DNA from: Hyphomicrobiales bacterium
GTDB lineage: Bacteria; Pseudomonadota; Alphaproteobacteria; Rhizobiales; Rhizobiaceae
Assembly (NCBI GenBank): GCA_021775415.1
Contig: JAJFHV010000010.1
Location: 62,001 to 126,000 of the forward strand
Direction of reading: 5' to 3'
Length of the DNA: 64,000 bases
A program made the position numbers and the translations under genes. Under the pieces are notes generated by a model. That model made no database searches. It was not told the DNA's origin and was given only the letters and a program-made list of their open reading frames with translations. The first letter of the stretch is position 1. Each line of letters opens with the position of its first letter. Below are positions 44,509 to 54,065 of this stretch, in pieces.

Positions 44509-45222
44509 TCAGGTATTCCTTCGCCATTCGCAAAACCAGATAGGCACAATCCTGCCGTGGCGTTCAATTTCAAAACCGGACTTTGATACCAATTCAAAAC
44601 CGAACTGTGTGAATTTCATTGCGGCAGTTTCCTCCAACGGCCAAGGTGGCCCTTCGACAGAAGCACCATCAGCGCGAATTCGGGTGTAAGACAACAGCGT
44701 ACCGCCCGGTGCAACCAAACTCGCTATGGCCGGCATCGTACGGGCCAGTGTTTCTGGAGGAAGCGCCTGTAGAATATAAATTTCAGTTACCAGATCAAAC
44801 GCCTTGCGCCATTCCTTTGGCAGGTTAAACAGATCAGCGGTCTCGTAGATGACTTTGGAGTCTGGAAATCTTTGGCGAGCCCAGGCAATCGCATCCGGTG
44901 AATAATCAAAGCCGGTTACTTCATAACCAGCGATGGAGAGCGCTTCAGCGGTGTCACCCAACCCACAGCCAACATCGATTGCCCTGCCCCGTACTGACGG
45001 TGCCGATTGCAGCCACTCAACCAGTTGTGGTTTGGGTTCCAAATCGGCCCAAGGCACCATCGCAGCATCACCGGCAGCGTCTTCATAAACTGTTTCGAAA
45101 AAGTCCCCGCGTTCCGGATTATCTTTCACCGCAGCAGCGCCAACACGGTTTACCCGTTCTATTGCCAACCCCCGCCTTTTTAGAAACGTCTTGTCGGTGC
45201 TGTCTTCAGGTTTTTCAGTCAT
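44509..45222 (-). CDS. Class I SAM-dependent methyltransferase
   Basis: A 237-residue methyltransferase with the SAM-binding motif I in AIDVGCGLGDTAEAL (about residue 75), an acidic residue ending the next strand (GFDYSPD) and a later VAPGGTLL loop. A basic N-terminal 40 residues precede the Rossmann fold. The substrate is unknown. Its ATG overlaps the holC stop by four bases (ATGA), so it belongs to the holC unit. The ribosome site is GGGAGAA. Thiopurine or tellurite-type methyltransferases look similar, but I would not pick one. Confidence 0.82.
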   Translation of the reverse strand: MTEKPEDSTDKTFLKRRGLAIERVNRVGAAAVKDNPERGDFFETVYEDAAGDAAMVPWADLEPKPQLVEWLQSAPSVRGRAIDVGCGLGDTAEALSIAGYEVTGFDYSPDAIAWARQRFPDSKVIYETADLFNLPKEWRKAFDLVTEIYILQALPPETLARTMPAIASLVAPGGTLLSYTRIRADGASVEGPPWPLEETAAMKFTQFGFELVSKSGFEIERHGRIVPIWFCEWRRNT

Positions 45223-45668
45223 GCCATCTTCTCCCAGCCGCCGGAAGCATTTTGCTTCCAGTAGGTGAGATCGCAACCGGATTCTTTATCACGCTTCCAG
45301 CGCTTCCTGGCCGCCTCGACTTCAGCGTTGTTATGACCGTCAAACATATAGACGACACGTTCAAAGCCAGTCGGATCACCAAGCTCCGCTCCATCAACCA
45401 GAAACCGTATTTGCGCACCATTTGGTGTATCATCATCGGTTGTTAGCCACACTGGCTGGTCAGTTTCAGACCCATCACGCGTTGAACCGTGTGGAAGAAA
45501 ACTTTCATCTCGGAAAGTCCACAGCAAAGCGTCCAGAGACTCAATGCGTTCTTGTGATCCAGCCTGAATTACTACCTGCCAACCGCGGCCCAGTGATTTC
45601 TCGACCAAACCTGGCAATACAGCCTCCAATGTCTTTTCGGTGAGGTGGTAATAGAGGATTTCAGTCAT
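45219..45668 (-). CDS. holC: DNA polymerase III subunit chi
   Basis: A 149-residue HolC that links the clamp loader (through psi, where present) to single-stranded DNA-binding protein. It begins with LYYHLTEKTLEAVLPGLVEKSL and has the characteristic DALLWTFRDESFLPHG segment where the protein contacts its partners. In related genomes holC follows pepA directly; here an exported-protein gene on the other strand (45789-46232) lies between them. The downstream methyltransferase gene overlaps it by four bases. Confidence 0.92.
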   Translation of the reverse strand: MTEILYYHLTEKTLEAVLPGLVEKSLGRGWQVVIQAGSQERIESLDALLWTFRDESFLPHGSTRDGSETDQPVWLTTDDDTPNGAQIRFLVDGAELGDPTGFERVVYMFDGHNNAEVEAARKRWKRDKESGCDLTYWKQNASGGWEKMA

Positions 45669-45788
45669 GTTTGGCGGGTTCGCGCATGTTGGAGACAGTG
45701 TGGAGCGGGTTCATTCGCAGTTCTATCCTTGACTCAAATCCGGTGAAACGCCACAAAATACCACGCTTATGGATACTGAGGGTAGTTC

Positions 45789-46232
45789 ATGCGGAAGATA
45801 ATGTTCATTTCTCCACTTTTATTGGTGCTGGGAATGGGGCTGATCCCTGCCCCATGCCAGGCTTCAGGCTGCAGTTTGTCCGGTGCGAAACTGGATTGTA
45901 CAAGTGAAGGTGGGACGAACACGCTGAAAAGCAATGTAACAGCATTCGCCAATGCGAAAACCCGGGAAATTCTTGCAAATCCCCTAAACGAGCTCGAGCG
46001 GTTCGAACATCCTTTGGATCGGGAAAAATTTCGCAGAAGCTATGAAGCCATGTGGAAAGCAGCCAACCGGCTTGAAAGGCGTAACAGACGCAAGTGGAAG
46101 CGGAACAGGATGGATACCGCCACATACAAACAATCCGTCGAAACCTACAACGATGCCCGCGAAAGCTACATCGCGGCACACTGGTTTTATAAAGCGCTGA
46201 TCTGGCAACATCAGGAAAAAGTGCCCGAGTGA
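45789..46232 (+). CDS. Small exported protein, uncharacterised
   Basis: A 147-residue protein with a signal peptide (MRKIMFISPLLLVLGMGLIPAP, cleavage after CQA near residue 25). The mature part has a probable disulfide pair (CSLS, LDCTS), then a strongly basic and aromatic helical region (RRSYEAMWKAANRLERRNRRKWKRNR) and an aromatic end. No family is recognised. GAGGG lies before the ATG. It is encoded on the opposite strand between pepA and holC, suggesting a later insertion. Its end meets pepA convergently at 14 bases. Confidence 0.65.
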   Translation: MRKIMFISPLLLVLGMGLIPAPCQASGCSLSGAKLDCTSEGGTNTLKSNVTAFANAKTREILANPLNELERFEHPLDREKFRRSYEAMWKAANRLERRNRRKWKRNRMDTATYKQSVETYNDARESYIAAHWFYKALIWQHQEKVPE

Positions 46233-46246
46233 TATCTCAAAGCTGT

Positions 46247-47725
46247 TTACTCGTAAAAATCCGCTACAAGCCGGTCCAGCAACCGAACCCCAAAACCTGA
46301 TCCCCAAGACTGGTTATACGCATTTTTGGGCGAGCCCATTGCGGTTCCGGCGACATCAAGATGTGCCCAAGGCACGTCGTTGACGAAGCGTTGCAGAAAT
46401 TGTCCGGCCGTAATCGAACCGGCAAAACGTCCACCGACGTTCTTCATATCGGCGTTCTTTGAATCGATTAACTTGTCATATTCCTCACCAAGCGGTAGCC
46501 GCCAGACCTTCTCATCGGTCAATTGTCCGGCCTTGAAGAGGTTATCAGCAAGTTCATCATTATTTGAAAATACACCGGCGTGATGATTACCCAGTGCAAC
46601 CAGTATTGCGCCGGTGAGTGTTGCCAGATTGACCATGAATTTCGGCTTGAACCGCTTCTGACAATACCAAAGAGCGTCGGCAAGCACCAATCGCCCTTCC
46701 GCATCGGTGTTAATGACTTCAATGGTTTGTCCGGACATCGAAGTGACAATATCTCCTGGTCGCTGCGCCTTTCCATCCGGCATGTTTTCAACCAAGCCAA
46801 TAATTCCGACAACATTCGTTTTTGCCTTGCGGGATGCGAGCGCGTGCATCAATCCGGTAACTGCTGCTGCGCCACCCATATCACCCTTCATGTCTTCCAT
46901 ACCGCCTGCGGGCTTTATGGAAATGCCACCTGTATCAAACACAACTCCCTTGCCAACGAATGCGACGGGCTTATCGCCTTTTTTCCCACCCCGCCATTGC
47001 ATGATTGCCATGCGCGGCGGCTTGACGGAGCCTAGTGACACCCCAAGCAACGCATCCATACCAAGCTTTTTCATTTCTGGCTCACCCAAAACCTGAACCT
47101 CAACGCCAAGGGATTTGAGGCCTTGCGCCCGCTTTGCAAATTCCACCGGATCAAGCACGTTTGCAGGCTCGTTGACCAATTGTCGGGCGAGTAGCACACC
47201 ATCACTGACACCGGATAGCCGTTGCCATTCCTTGCGCGTGCCAGCCAGATCGTCTGCGCCAAAAGACATCTTTTTCTGCGCTCCGTCCTTGTCCGGCTTG
47301 GTCATATAGTCATCAAATTTATAGGCCCGCAGCTTTGCACCAGCGGCCATGAGGGCCACCGCCTCGGCAGAAATTGCGTTCTTTTTCGTGGCAGACTGCG
47401 TCAAAACTGAAATTTTTGTCGCTTTTCCTGCGGCCGCAAATATTTTCCCGCCAATTTTCAGCCAGTCAGATTCACTTGCTTTCGCCGGTTCCCCGCACCC
47501 AACAAGGATGATTTTGTCGGCACCATTGGTTGGAGCAATTACTTCCAGTGATGAAGCAATTTTTCCTGTGAATTTTGAAACAGAAATTGCCCGTTTCAAC
47601 TGGCCGGATGGATCAATCTGTCTTGCAAGAGGCGATAATTTCAGATCTTCAGGAAGAATAATCGCAATCGTATCACTTTTGGATGCGGTATTTTTTGACA
47701 GTGATATTACGGGCAATTTGGCCAT
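46247..47725 (-). CDS. pepA: Leucyl aminopeptidase
   Basis: A 492-residue M17 cytosolic aminopeptidase with two zinc ions. The catalytic C-terminal domain shows [18 protein letters not shown], with the metal-binding lysine and aspartate, MKGDMGGAA and [14 protein letters not shown]. The N-terminal macro-like domain (about 1-165) is less conserved. The start at 47725 has a perfect GGAGGATTC. It lies back to back with the lptF operon, the usual arrangement in alphaproteobacteria. It removes N-terminal residues from peptides. Confidence 0.95.
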   Translation of the reverse strand: MAKLPVISLSKNTASKSDTIAIILPEDLKLSPLARQIDPSGQLKRAISVSKFTGKIASSLEVIAPTNGADKIILVGCGEPAKASESDWLKIGGKIFAAAGKATKISVLTQSATKKNAISAEAVALMAAGAKLRAYKFDDYMTKPDKDGAQKKMSFGADDLAGTRKEWQRLSGVSDGVLLARQLVNEPANVLDPVEFAKRAQGLKSLGVEVQVLGEPEMKKLGMDALLGVSLGSVKPPRMAIMQWRGGKKGDKPVAFVGKGVVFDTGGISIKPAGGMEDMKGDMGGAAAVTGLMHALASRKAKTNVVGIIGLVENMPDGKAQRPGDIVTSMSGQTIEVINTDAEGRLVLADALWYCQKRFKPKFMVNLATLTGAILVALGNHHAGVFSNNDELADNLFKAGQLTDEKVWRLPLGEEYDKLIDSKNADMKNVGGRFAGSITAGQFLQRFVNDVPWAHLDVAGTAMGSPKNAYNQSWGSGFGVRLLDRLVADFYE

Positions 47726-48087
47726 GAATCCTCCAATGGAAATATAGATATTTTTAGGTGGCTACACCTGCCACCGTAGCAATCCATCAAGGCATAAAGA
47801 GATGTTGTAATTTTGCAAGGGGGATGATGAAGCTGGAAACCCATGTATCCTCGGCTTAACGGCCACTGAGCACAAAATATTGAAGCAAATAATTAACCGT
47901 CTTCCTTTGCCCATTTTTAGCCATTTCACGGCTTTATAATTAACAGGACGGTAACCATGAGATTGAGGTGTCAATTTTGACCATCTTGCTTGGGAATCGT
48001 GTATGAAATTCACCGGCGAAAATGTGCAGGCATTTTTGATCAATTTTGACTTGTTCATAACCATGGAATTGGGCGCACCAGCAAATT
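47726..48087. promoter_or_regulatory. Divergent promoter region between pepA and lptF
   Basis: These 362 bases hold no gene I can support. TATAAT at 47935-47940 on the plus strand is the best -10 candidate for lptF, leaving a leader of about 140 bases, but a matching -35 at the normal distance is missing. No ribosome site is clear in front of the lptF ATG. No strong hairpin was seen. Confidence 0.4.
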
Positions 48088-49296
48088 ATGAAACTGATTG
48101 AGCGGTACATCTTCAAGAAGGCCGGACTGGCGACACTCGTTACACTGGGTTCGCTTGCTGGTGTTGTATGGATTGTCCAAGCTTTGAAGGGTGTCGACAT
48201 CGTCGCAAACAAAGGGCAGACAATTTTTGCCTACCTGGCACTAACGACGCTTGTAGTTCCAAACCTTGTACTGGCGGTGATACCGGTTGCCTTGCTGATT
48301 TCCTGCATATACGCAATCAACTCAATGAACACCAATACCGAGTTGGTTGTCATGACAGCAAGTGGCGCCTCCAACTGGTCTGTTGCCAAACCCTTATTGG
48401 TTCTGGCCCTGTTGTGTAGCCTGTTTGCCGGATTGGTGGGACACGTAATCTCACCGATGAGCCTCGTTAAGCTCCGCGAGTTTGTCACCGAGATGCGGGC
48501 AGATCTCGTTTCAGTTATTGTGCGCGAGGGAACGTTCAACGAGTTTGAGAAGGGATTGACGTTTCATGTGGCGCATCGTGGTGCGGGAGGGCTCCTTTCC
48601 GGAATTCTGATTTCTGACGAGAGGGAGACCGACTCTTCAGTTATTTACACTGCCAAGCAAGGTGTTGTGACCCGCACTTCGGATGGGTCATTGTTGAAAC
48701 TCAAGGAAGGTGAAATTCAGCAAACCAATTTGAAGGATGGCAATGTAACCGTCATCAAATACGATTCTTACATTTTTGACCTGGCAAGCTTTTCTGGAAA
48801 AACCGTACTGGCTACCAGGCGCCCAAAAGAACGCTTTACCAGCGAACTGATGTTTCCTGACAAGAATGACAAGACTTACCAGGCTGATCCTGGCAGATTT
48901 CGCGCCCTGATTCATGAACGATTTTCGGAAATGTTGTGGCCGTTTGCCTATGTTTTGATTGTTTTGGCGTTCGCTGGACAGGCTCGCTCGAACCGCCAAA
49001 GCCATGGAGCGGCAATTGGAGCAGCCACGATTGCACTAATTACAGCCCGGGGGCTCGGGTTTTCTGCCATTTCGTCTTTGCGACTCGATCCGGGTTCAGT
49101 CTTTCTGGTTTACGCATTACCGATCGGGTGCATTGTATTTGGAAGCTGGTTCGTGTTGACCAACAGGCCAGCCTCACTACCAAAAGTCATGATGGACCGG
49201 ATTGGATTGTACCAAGGTCGGATTACGGAACGCATAGAGCAAATTTACGCCCGTTACGTGGCATTTCGCCGGAGACATGCCGGGGTACAAACATGA
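48088..49296 (+). CDS. lptF: LPS export ABC transporter permease LptF
   Basis: A 402-residue inner-membrane permease. With LptG and two LptB ATPases it pulls lipopolysaccharide out of the inner membrane and pushes it across the LptC-LptA bridge. It has the expected six helices, three at each end, around a periplasmic beta-jellyroll (about residues 130-260). It begins MKLIERYIFKKAG and has SGASNWSV, a contact region for LptB. Stop and lptG start overlap as ATGA. lptB, lptA and lptC are not in the window. Confidence 0.94.
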   Translation: MKLIERYIFKKAGLATLVTLGSLAGVVWIVQALKGVDIVANKGQTIFAYLALTTLVVPNLVLAVIPVALLISCIYAINSMNTNTELVVMTASGASNWSVAKPLLVLALLCSLFAGLVGHVISPMSLVKLREFVTEMRADLVSVIVREGTFNEFEKGLTFHVAHRGAGGLLSGILISDERETDSSVIYTAKQGVVTRTSDGSLLKLKEGEIQQTNLKDGNVTVIKYDSYIFDLASFSGKTVLATRRPKERFTSELMFPDKNDKTYQADPGRFRALIHERFSEMLWPFAYVLIVLAFAGQARSNRQSHGAAIGAATIALITARGLGFSAISSLRLDPGSVFLVYALPIGCIVFGSWFVLTNRPASLPKVMMDRIGLYQGRITERIEQIYARYVAFRRRHAGVQT

Positions 49297-50384
49297 TAGG
49301 CCAAACCCTAAGCCTGTACATCTCCATGAAGTTTGTGAAGATTCTTCTCGCAATGGTTGTGGGCCTGGGCTTTTTGATTATTACAGTTGATTTTATTGAG
49401 CAACTGAGAAAATCCGCCGATGATACGCAGATAACCATCGGAAGCCTTTACATGATTTCGATGCTTCGAGCACCGGTGTTCATCGAGAAGGCATTTCCAT
49501 TCGCCTGTTTGTTTGCCGCGATGATTACGCTTACCCAACTCAACACCAAAATGGAGTTGGTGGTGGCACGATCTGCCGGTGTTTCGGCCTGGCAATTCCT
49601 GTTGCCGATCAGTTTGTCGGCGGCCTTGATCGGAGTGTTTATCGCGACCGCATATAACCCGCTAGCGATCAAGGCATTTGAACAAAGCGTTGAACTTGAG
49701 GCTGAAGTGCGTAACCAGCAAAAGGGCGAACAAAACCAAAAGGTTCACGGATACTGGATTAGGCAGGAAGAAGAAGAGGGAAGCACCGTTATCAATTCGC
49801 GCCTGGCACGCAGGGGTGGCACGCTGCTGGATGACGTAAAAATTATACGATTCAACAAACAAGGCGGGATCGTGGAACGTATTGGTGCCACAAATGCAAT
49901 CTATCGCGGTGATTACTGGATGTTGGTCTCTGTGAAACTGACGACTGATGATGGCCTCATAACAAAGCATGATACGATGAAACTGCCAACAAGGTTAACG
50001 CGGGATGCGCTTCTGGGTGCGAGTACACCGCCGGAGTCAGTTTCTTTCTGGAAGCTTCGCAATACTGCAGAAAAAGTCAGCAAAACAGGGACAAATGCGA
50101 AACCTTACATGGTTCAATATCACAGCCTGACAGCGCTTCCATTGTTTCTTGTGGCGATGGTACTGGTTGCTGCCACGGTTTGCCTGAGATTTGTACGTTT
50201 TGGCCAGTTTGGACGGATGATTTTAGGTGGTATCCTGTCAGGGTTCGTGCTTTATACAATCACGAAATTGGTAACAGCATTGGGGAGTAATGGTGTAGTA
50301 CCGCCAGCTGTGGCGGCATGGTCACCTGCATTTGTGGCAACTTTGTTTGGAATGAGTATTTTGCTGCATCAGGAGGACGGATAA
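49293..50384 (+). CDS. lptG: LPS export ABC transporter permease LptG
   Basis: A 363-residue partner of LptF with the same layout of three helices, a jellyroll and three helices. The start is the ATG overlapping the lptF stop (49293-49296), giving MIGQTLSLYISMKFVKILL; upstream in-frame codons belong to the lptF region. The SAGVSAWQFL segment is the LptB-coupling site. The next gene, lptD, follows the stop codon without a spare base, so membrane extraction and outer-membrane insertion are expressed together. Confidence 0.94.
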   Translation: MIGQTLSLYISMKFVKILLAMVVGLGFLIITVDFIEQLRKSADDTQITIGSLYMISMLRAPVFIEKAFPFACLFAAMITLTQLNTKMELVVARSAGVSAWQFLLPISLSAALIGVFIATAYNPLAIKAFEQSVELEAEVRNQQKGEQNQKVHGYWIRQEEEEGSTVINSRLARRGGTLLDDVKIIRFNKQGGIVERIGATNAIYRGDYWMLVSVKLTTDDGLITKHDTMKLPTRLTRDALLGASTPPESVSFWKLRNTAEKVSKTGTNAKPYMVQYHSLTALPLFLVAMVLVAATVCLRFVRFGQFGRMILGGILSGFVLYTITKLVTALGSNGVVPPAVAAWSPAFVATLFGMSILLHQEDG

Positions 50385-52802
50385 TTGAGCTGTCCGATGA
50401 GCGCGAACCTGATGCATAAAGGGCGCGAAAGATTTCGTACGCTTGTAACCTGGTCGGTTGCGGGCTTTTTTGCGTTGGTTCCAGCGTCCATTACCACCAG
50501 TGGATTGTCTGCGAGCGGTCAAGCTGCAGCACAAGAAATTTCAGCCACCCAAATTTTTGCTGACCAACCCGTTGATCCAGACGCTCAACTGTTACTGGAA
50601 TCGGATCAGCTGATTTACGACAACGACCGTGAACTGGTGATCGCAATTGGGAATGTTCAAATTGCTTATGGTGACTACACACTGGTTGCGCAGAAAGTTG
50701 AATATAACCGGCAAAGCGGCCGGGTTATTGCCTTTGGCAATGTTGAAATCCTCGAACCCAATGGCAACCGGATTTTCGCGGATGAAATTGATATCACCGA
50801 TGATTTTCGGGATGGATTTGTCTCGGCATTGAAAGTTGAAACGCCGGACAATACCAGAATTGCTGCTGAAAGCGCTGAACGACGCGATGGCGAAGTCACC
50901 GTGTTTAACAATGGTGTCTATACCGCCTGTGAGCCTTGCAGGGAAAACCCCGAGAAACCGCCATTGTGGCAAATTCGCGCCCAGAAAGTCATTATCGACA
51001 ATCGCACCAGGACAATCGAATACGAAGACGCCAGTTTTGAGGTGTTCGGCAAACCCATAGCCAAACTGGCACGGTTTTCCCATGCGGACCCTGCCATCAA
51101 GCGCAAGTCTGGATTTTTGGTACCAAGTTTTAACAGCACCGAAGAACTCGGCATTGGTGTGAGCAACGCCTACTTCTTCAATCTGGCACCCAATTTCGAC
51201 CTTACCCTGTCAGGCTTCTACTACACCAGGCAAGGCTTTCTTGGCGAAGCTGAATGGCGACACCGTACCCAGAACGGCCAATACAGTATTCGCTACGCAG
51301 GTATTGATCAGCAGGATCCGACTGCATTTTCTGCCGGTTCTGTTGACCGGGCAAATGCCGACCGTCATGCAGTAATGACCAACGGGCTGTTTCATATCAA
51401 CCCGCGCTGGCGATTTGGCTGGAGTGCGCTGTTTCAGTCAGACAATAACTTCGCCAGCACGTACAGTCTGGATGGTTTTTCTGCCCGCGACATCACCAAT
51501 GACGTTTATCTGGTTGGATTGGATGGCAAAAACTACTTTGACCTTCGTGGGCAGGATTTTCTGGTACAGGATAACCAGATCGACTTTGATCCAGGCAATC
51601 CAGGCAATCAAAACTATACGGATCAGCAGGCGACTGTACTTCCATTGCTTGATTACAATGTTGTTTCCGGTGAAGAGTATGGTGCGGGCCAGGTTTCCTT
51701 CGATCTTAATGTTGCGAGTTTGTCACGCGGCACCCCCCAAAATTCAAATTTGTTTAGTGACGCGATTATATCGAATGATCGATACACGGGCATTGCAGGC
51801 CATTATTCACGTGCCAGTGCCGAAGCCGAGTGGAAAGGGTCACACATCACTGGTGGTGCCGTACTTACCTCATCGCTGAGCGTGCGGGGTGATGGAATGT
51901 GGGTTGATTCTGACAATTTGGGAACCGTTCAAAACCCACTCACCACAAATGAGACTATTTATCGTGCAATGCCCGCCGCGATGTTTGAAATCCGCTATCC
52001 GTTGATCGCAACCGATGGGATGACCAGTCACATTTTCGAGCCCATCGCACAAATAGTTGTCCGACCGGACGAGACAGACATCGGCATGTTCCCGAATGAA
52101 GATGCTCAGAGCCTTGTATTTGATACCTCTAACCTGTTTGAACGTGACAAGTTTTCCGGGTATGACCGGGTCGAAGGTGGCACACGCGCCAATATCGGGT
52201 TCCGCTACTCGACAAGTTTTCAATATGGCGACAGCATTGACATTGTCGCCGGGCAATCTTTCCACCTGCATGGCCTAAACTCATTTTCCCAGGTTGATCT
52301 TGTCAATGCGGGCGTGGAGTCCGGCCTTGAGACAGATCGATCCGATTATGTAGCTTCCATCCAGTACAATAACGGCCAGGGCCATGTGCTTAGCACAGGT
52401 GTGCGACTGGATGAAAAGAACGTTGATCTCAACCGGCTTGAGGTTGCGTCGCAGGTTGTAAAACCGGACTACTCCGTCAACACATCCTATGTGTACACTG
52501 CGGCTCAGCCCAACTATCAAGTTGCGACTGATCGACATGAAATCAGGATGGCGGGGAGCCTCAAGCTGAACGAGAGTTGGCGGGCCTTTGGCGCTGTTGC
52601 TTATGACATTGAGAATAGTGGCGTTATTTCAGACAGTATAGGCCTCGCCTATGACGATGAATGCTTCTCATTCTCGGTAAACTACAGCGACATTAGAGAT
52701 CGCTACACCGGTCAGGAAACGAGCCAGTCAATCGGTTTCCGTATAGGGCTACGGACTATTGGTGGCTACGGCCTGACCCATAAATTCGACGAAACAGAAT
52801 AG
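50385..52802 (+). CDS. lptD: LPS-assembly protein LptD
   Basis: An 805-residue outer-membrane protein that places lipopolysaccharide in the outer leaflet. It has a signal region (cleavage after AAA or AQA near residue 50), an N-terminal beta-jellyroll (about 60-170, LTYDNDRELVIAIGNVQ-like with the OstA pattern), and a 26-strand barrel making up the rest. Two cysteines (Cys at CEPC near 185) and another late one may form the disulfides. The start is TTG 50385, eight bases after a perfect AGGAGG, which gives a long positively charged signal lead. No lptE is nearby, as is normal outside gammaproteobacteria. Confidence 0.93.
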   Translation: MSCPMSANLMHKGRERFRTLVTWSVAGFFALVPASITTSGLSASGQAAAQEISATQIFADQPVDPDAQLLLESDQLIYDNDRELVIAIGNVQIAYGDYTLVAQKVEYNRQSGRVIAFGNVEILEPNGNRIFADEIDITDDFRDGFVSALKVETPDNTRIAAESAERRDGEVTVFNNGVYTACEPCRENPEKPPLWQIRAQKVIIDNRTRTIEYEDASFEVFGKPIAKLARFSHADPAIKRKSGFLVPSFNSTEELGIGVSNAYFFNLAPNFDLTLSGFYYTRQGFLGEAEWRHRTQNGQYSIRYAGIDQQDPTAFSAGSVDRANADRHAVMTNGLFHINPRWRFGWSALFQSDNNFASTYSLDGFSARDITNDVYLVGLDGKNYFDLRGQDFLVQDNQIDFDPGNPGNQNYTDQQATVLPLLDYNVVSGEEYGAGQVSFDLNVASLSRGTPQNSNLFSDAIISNDRYTGIAGHYSRASAEAEWKGSHITGGAVLTSSLSVRGDGMWVDSDNLGTVQNPLTTNETIYRAMPAAMFEIRYPLIATDGMTSHIFEPIAQIVVRPDETDIGMFPNEDAQSLVFDTSNLFERDKFSGYDRVEGGTRANIGFRYSTSFQYGDSIDIVAGQSFHLHGLNSFSQVDLVNAGVESGLETDRSDYVASIQYNNGQGHVLSTGVRLDEKNVDLNRLEVASQVVKPDYSVNTSYVYTAAQPNYQVATDRHEIRMAGSLKLNESWRAFGAVAYDIENSGVISDSIGLAYDDECFSFSVNYSDIRDRYTGQETSQSIGFRIGLRTIGGYGLTHKFDETE

Positions 52803-52921
52803 ATGGACTCGTTGGATACCGTAACCGGCTCCAAACGACATCCGATGACCACAGAATTGCAAAATCAATGTTTCACAAGCATGCAAAAGAACAAAACAGA
52901 TTGCTTAGAGGCGAAATACAT

Positions 52922-54028
52922 ATGAATCTTGTGAGGTCAAATACTGCCACGCTCGTGGGGGGGCTATTGCTTTTGATGCTTGCTGGTTGCAACACCTCAA
53001 CAAATGCTGTCGACAAGACCTCCACCACGACCAGTCAGGAAAGCGTACAGACCACCCAGAAATCCGTTGATGAACCGAAGAGCGAAGATGCAACGGCTGA
53101 AAGCAGCGAGCCTGTGGTTGAGGAAGAGGTGGAGGTGGCAAATATAATCAACCGTCCAGGCAAGGTTGCAAACAAAGGTACATATATCCGCATCCTGGTG
53201 AACAACACGCCGATAACCAACTATGATATTCAGAGCCGGGTCGCGTTCTTGAAATTGCGGCGGGTTGGGGGTGACCGGGTAAAAGTTGCAGAAAAAGAAC
53301 TAATTGAGGAAACACTGAAAGATGCGGAAGCAAAAAGAGTAAACACGCTTGCTTCAGATGCTCAAGTAGACCAAGCCTTTGCCACGTTTGCCAAACGAAA
53401 CAAGGCCAGCCCGGCTCAGCTCTCAAGTGAATTGGGAAAATTAGGGGTTGGAGCGCAACACTTTAAAAACTTCATGCGTACGCAGATGAGCTGGCAAGGA
53501 GTTGTCTCCGGCAAGTTTCAAGCGGAAACGAGACAATTGTCCCAAATCGACGCGGTAACCCAGATTCGAAAGAGCGGCAGCAGCAAACCCCAACTTGCTG
53601 AGTACAGTTTGCAGCAGATCATCTTTGTTGTCCCGGAAGCCAAGCGCAAGGCATTGTTAAAATTACGGCGGGATGAAGCAAAAGCATTCCGACAGCGGTT
53701 TACAGGATGCGACCAGACCCTTAACTCGGTAAAAGCTTTGAAGGATGTGTCTATTGTAGAAAAGCGTCGCGTCCTTGGCCCGGAAATTCCAGCACTGTGG
53801 AAGGCGGATGTAGAGGCTCTTTCTACTGGTGAGACTACAAAAGTGAGAGACACAGTGAACGGTGTAGAATTTTTCGCGGTATGCAACATAAATATGGTCA
53901 GTGATGACTATGCCGCGCAGATTGCAACGCAGTCCAAGGAATTCGACAGTTTCAATGAAAAGGGCTCTGCTGTATCAGAGGCCCATCTTAAAGCTTTGCG
54001 TTCAAAGGCAACCATCATCTACCGATAA
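52922..54028 (+). CDS. surA: SurA-like periplasmic chaperone, probable lipoprotein
   Basis: A 368-residue SurA-type protein. The start ATG 52922 yields a lipoprotein signal: positive lead, hydrophobic stretch and the lipobox LAGC (Cys23) with Asn at +2, which favours the outer membrane. A Ser/Thr/Glu-rich tether of about 65 residues follows, then a SurA N-terminal chaperone domain (about 85-215) and a degenerate rotamase-like domain (EYSLQQIIFVVP to the end). SurA escorts barrel proteins such as LptD, encoded immediately upstream. Alphaproteobacterial SurA is normally soluble, so the anchor is unusual. Confidence 0.85.
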   Translation: MNLVRSNTATLVGGLLLLMLAGCNTSTNAVDKTSTTTSQESVQTTQKSVDEPKSEDATAESSEPVVEEEVEVANIINRPGKVANKGTYIRILVNNTPITNYDIQSRVAFLKLRRVGGDRVKVAEKELIEETLKDAEAKRVNTLASDAQVDQAFATFAKRNKASPAQLSSELGKLGVGAQHFKNFMRTQMSWQGVVSGKFQAETRQLSQIDAVTQIRKSGSSKPQLAEYSLQQIIFVVPEAKRKALLKLRRDEAKAFRQRFTGCDQTLNSVKALKDVSIVEKRRVLGPEIPALWKADVEALSTGETTKVRDTVNGVEFFAVCNINMVSDDYAAQIATQSKEFDSFNEKGSAVSEAHLKALRSKATIIYR

Positions 54029-54065
54029 AAATGATCGTTTGGATGAACCCTGATTGGGGGGATTG

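Noticed and set aside
48936-49292. 119-codon extension of lptG into lptF
   Set aside because: The ATGA overlap at 49293 gives the standard LptG start; the upstream frame is a shadow of lptF.
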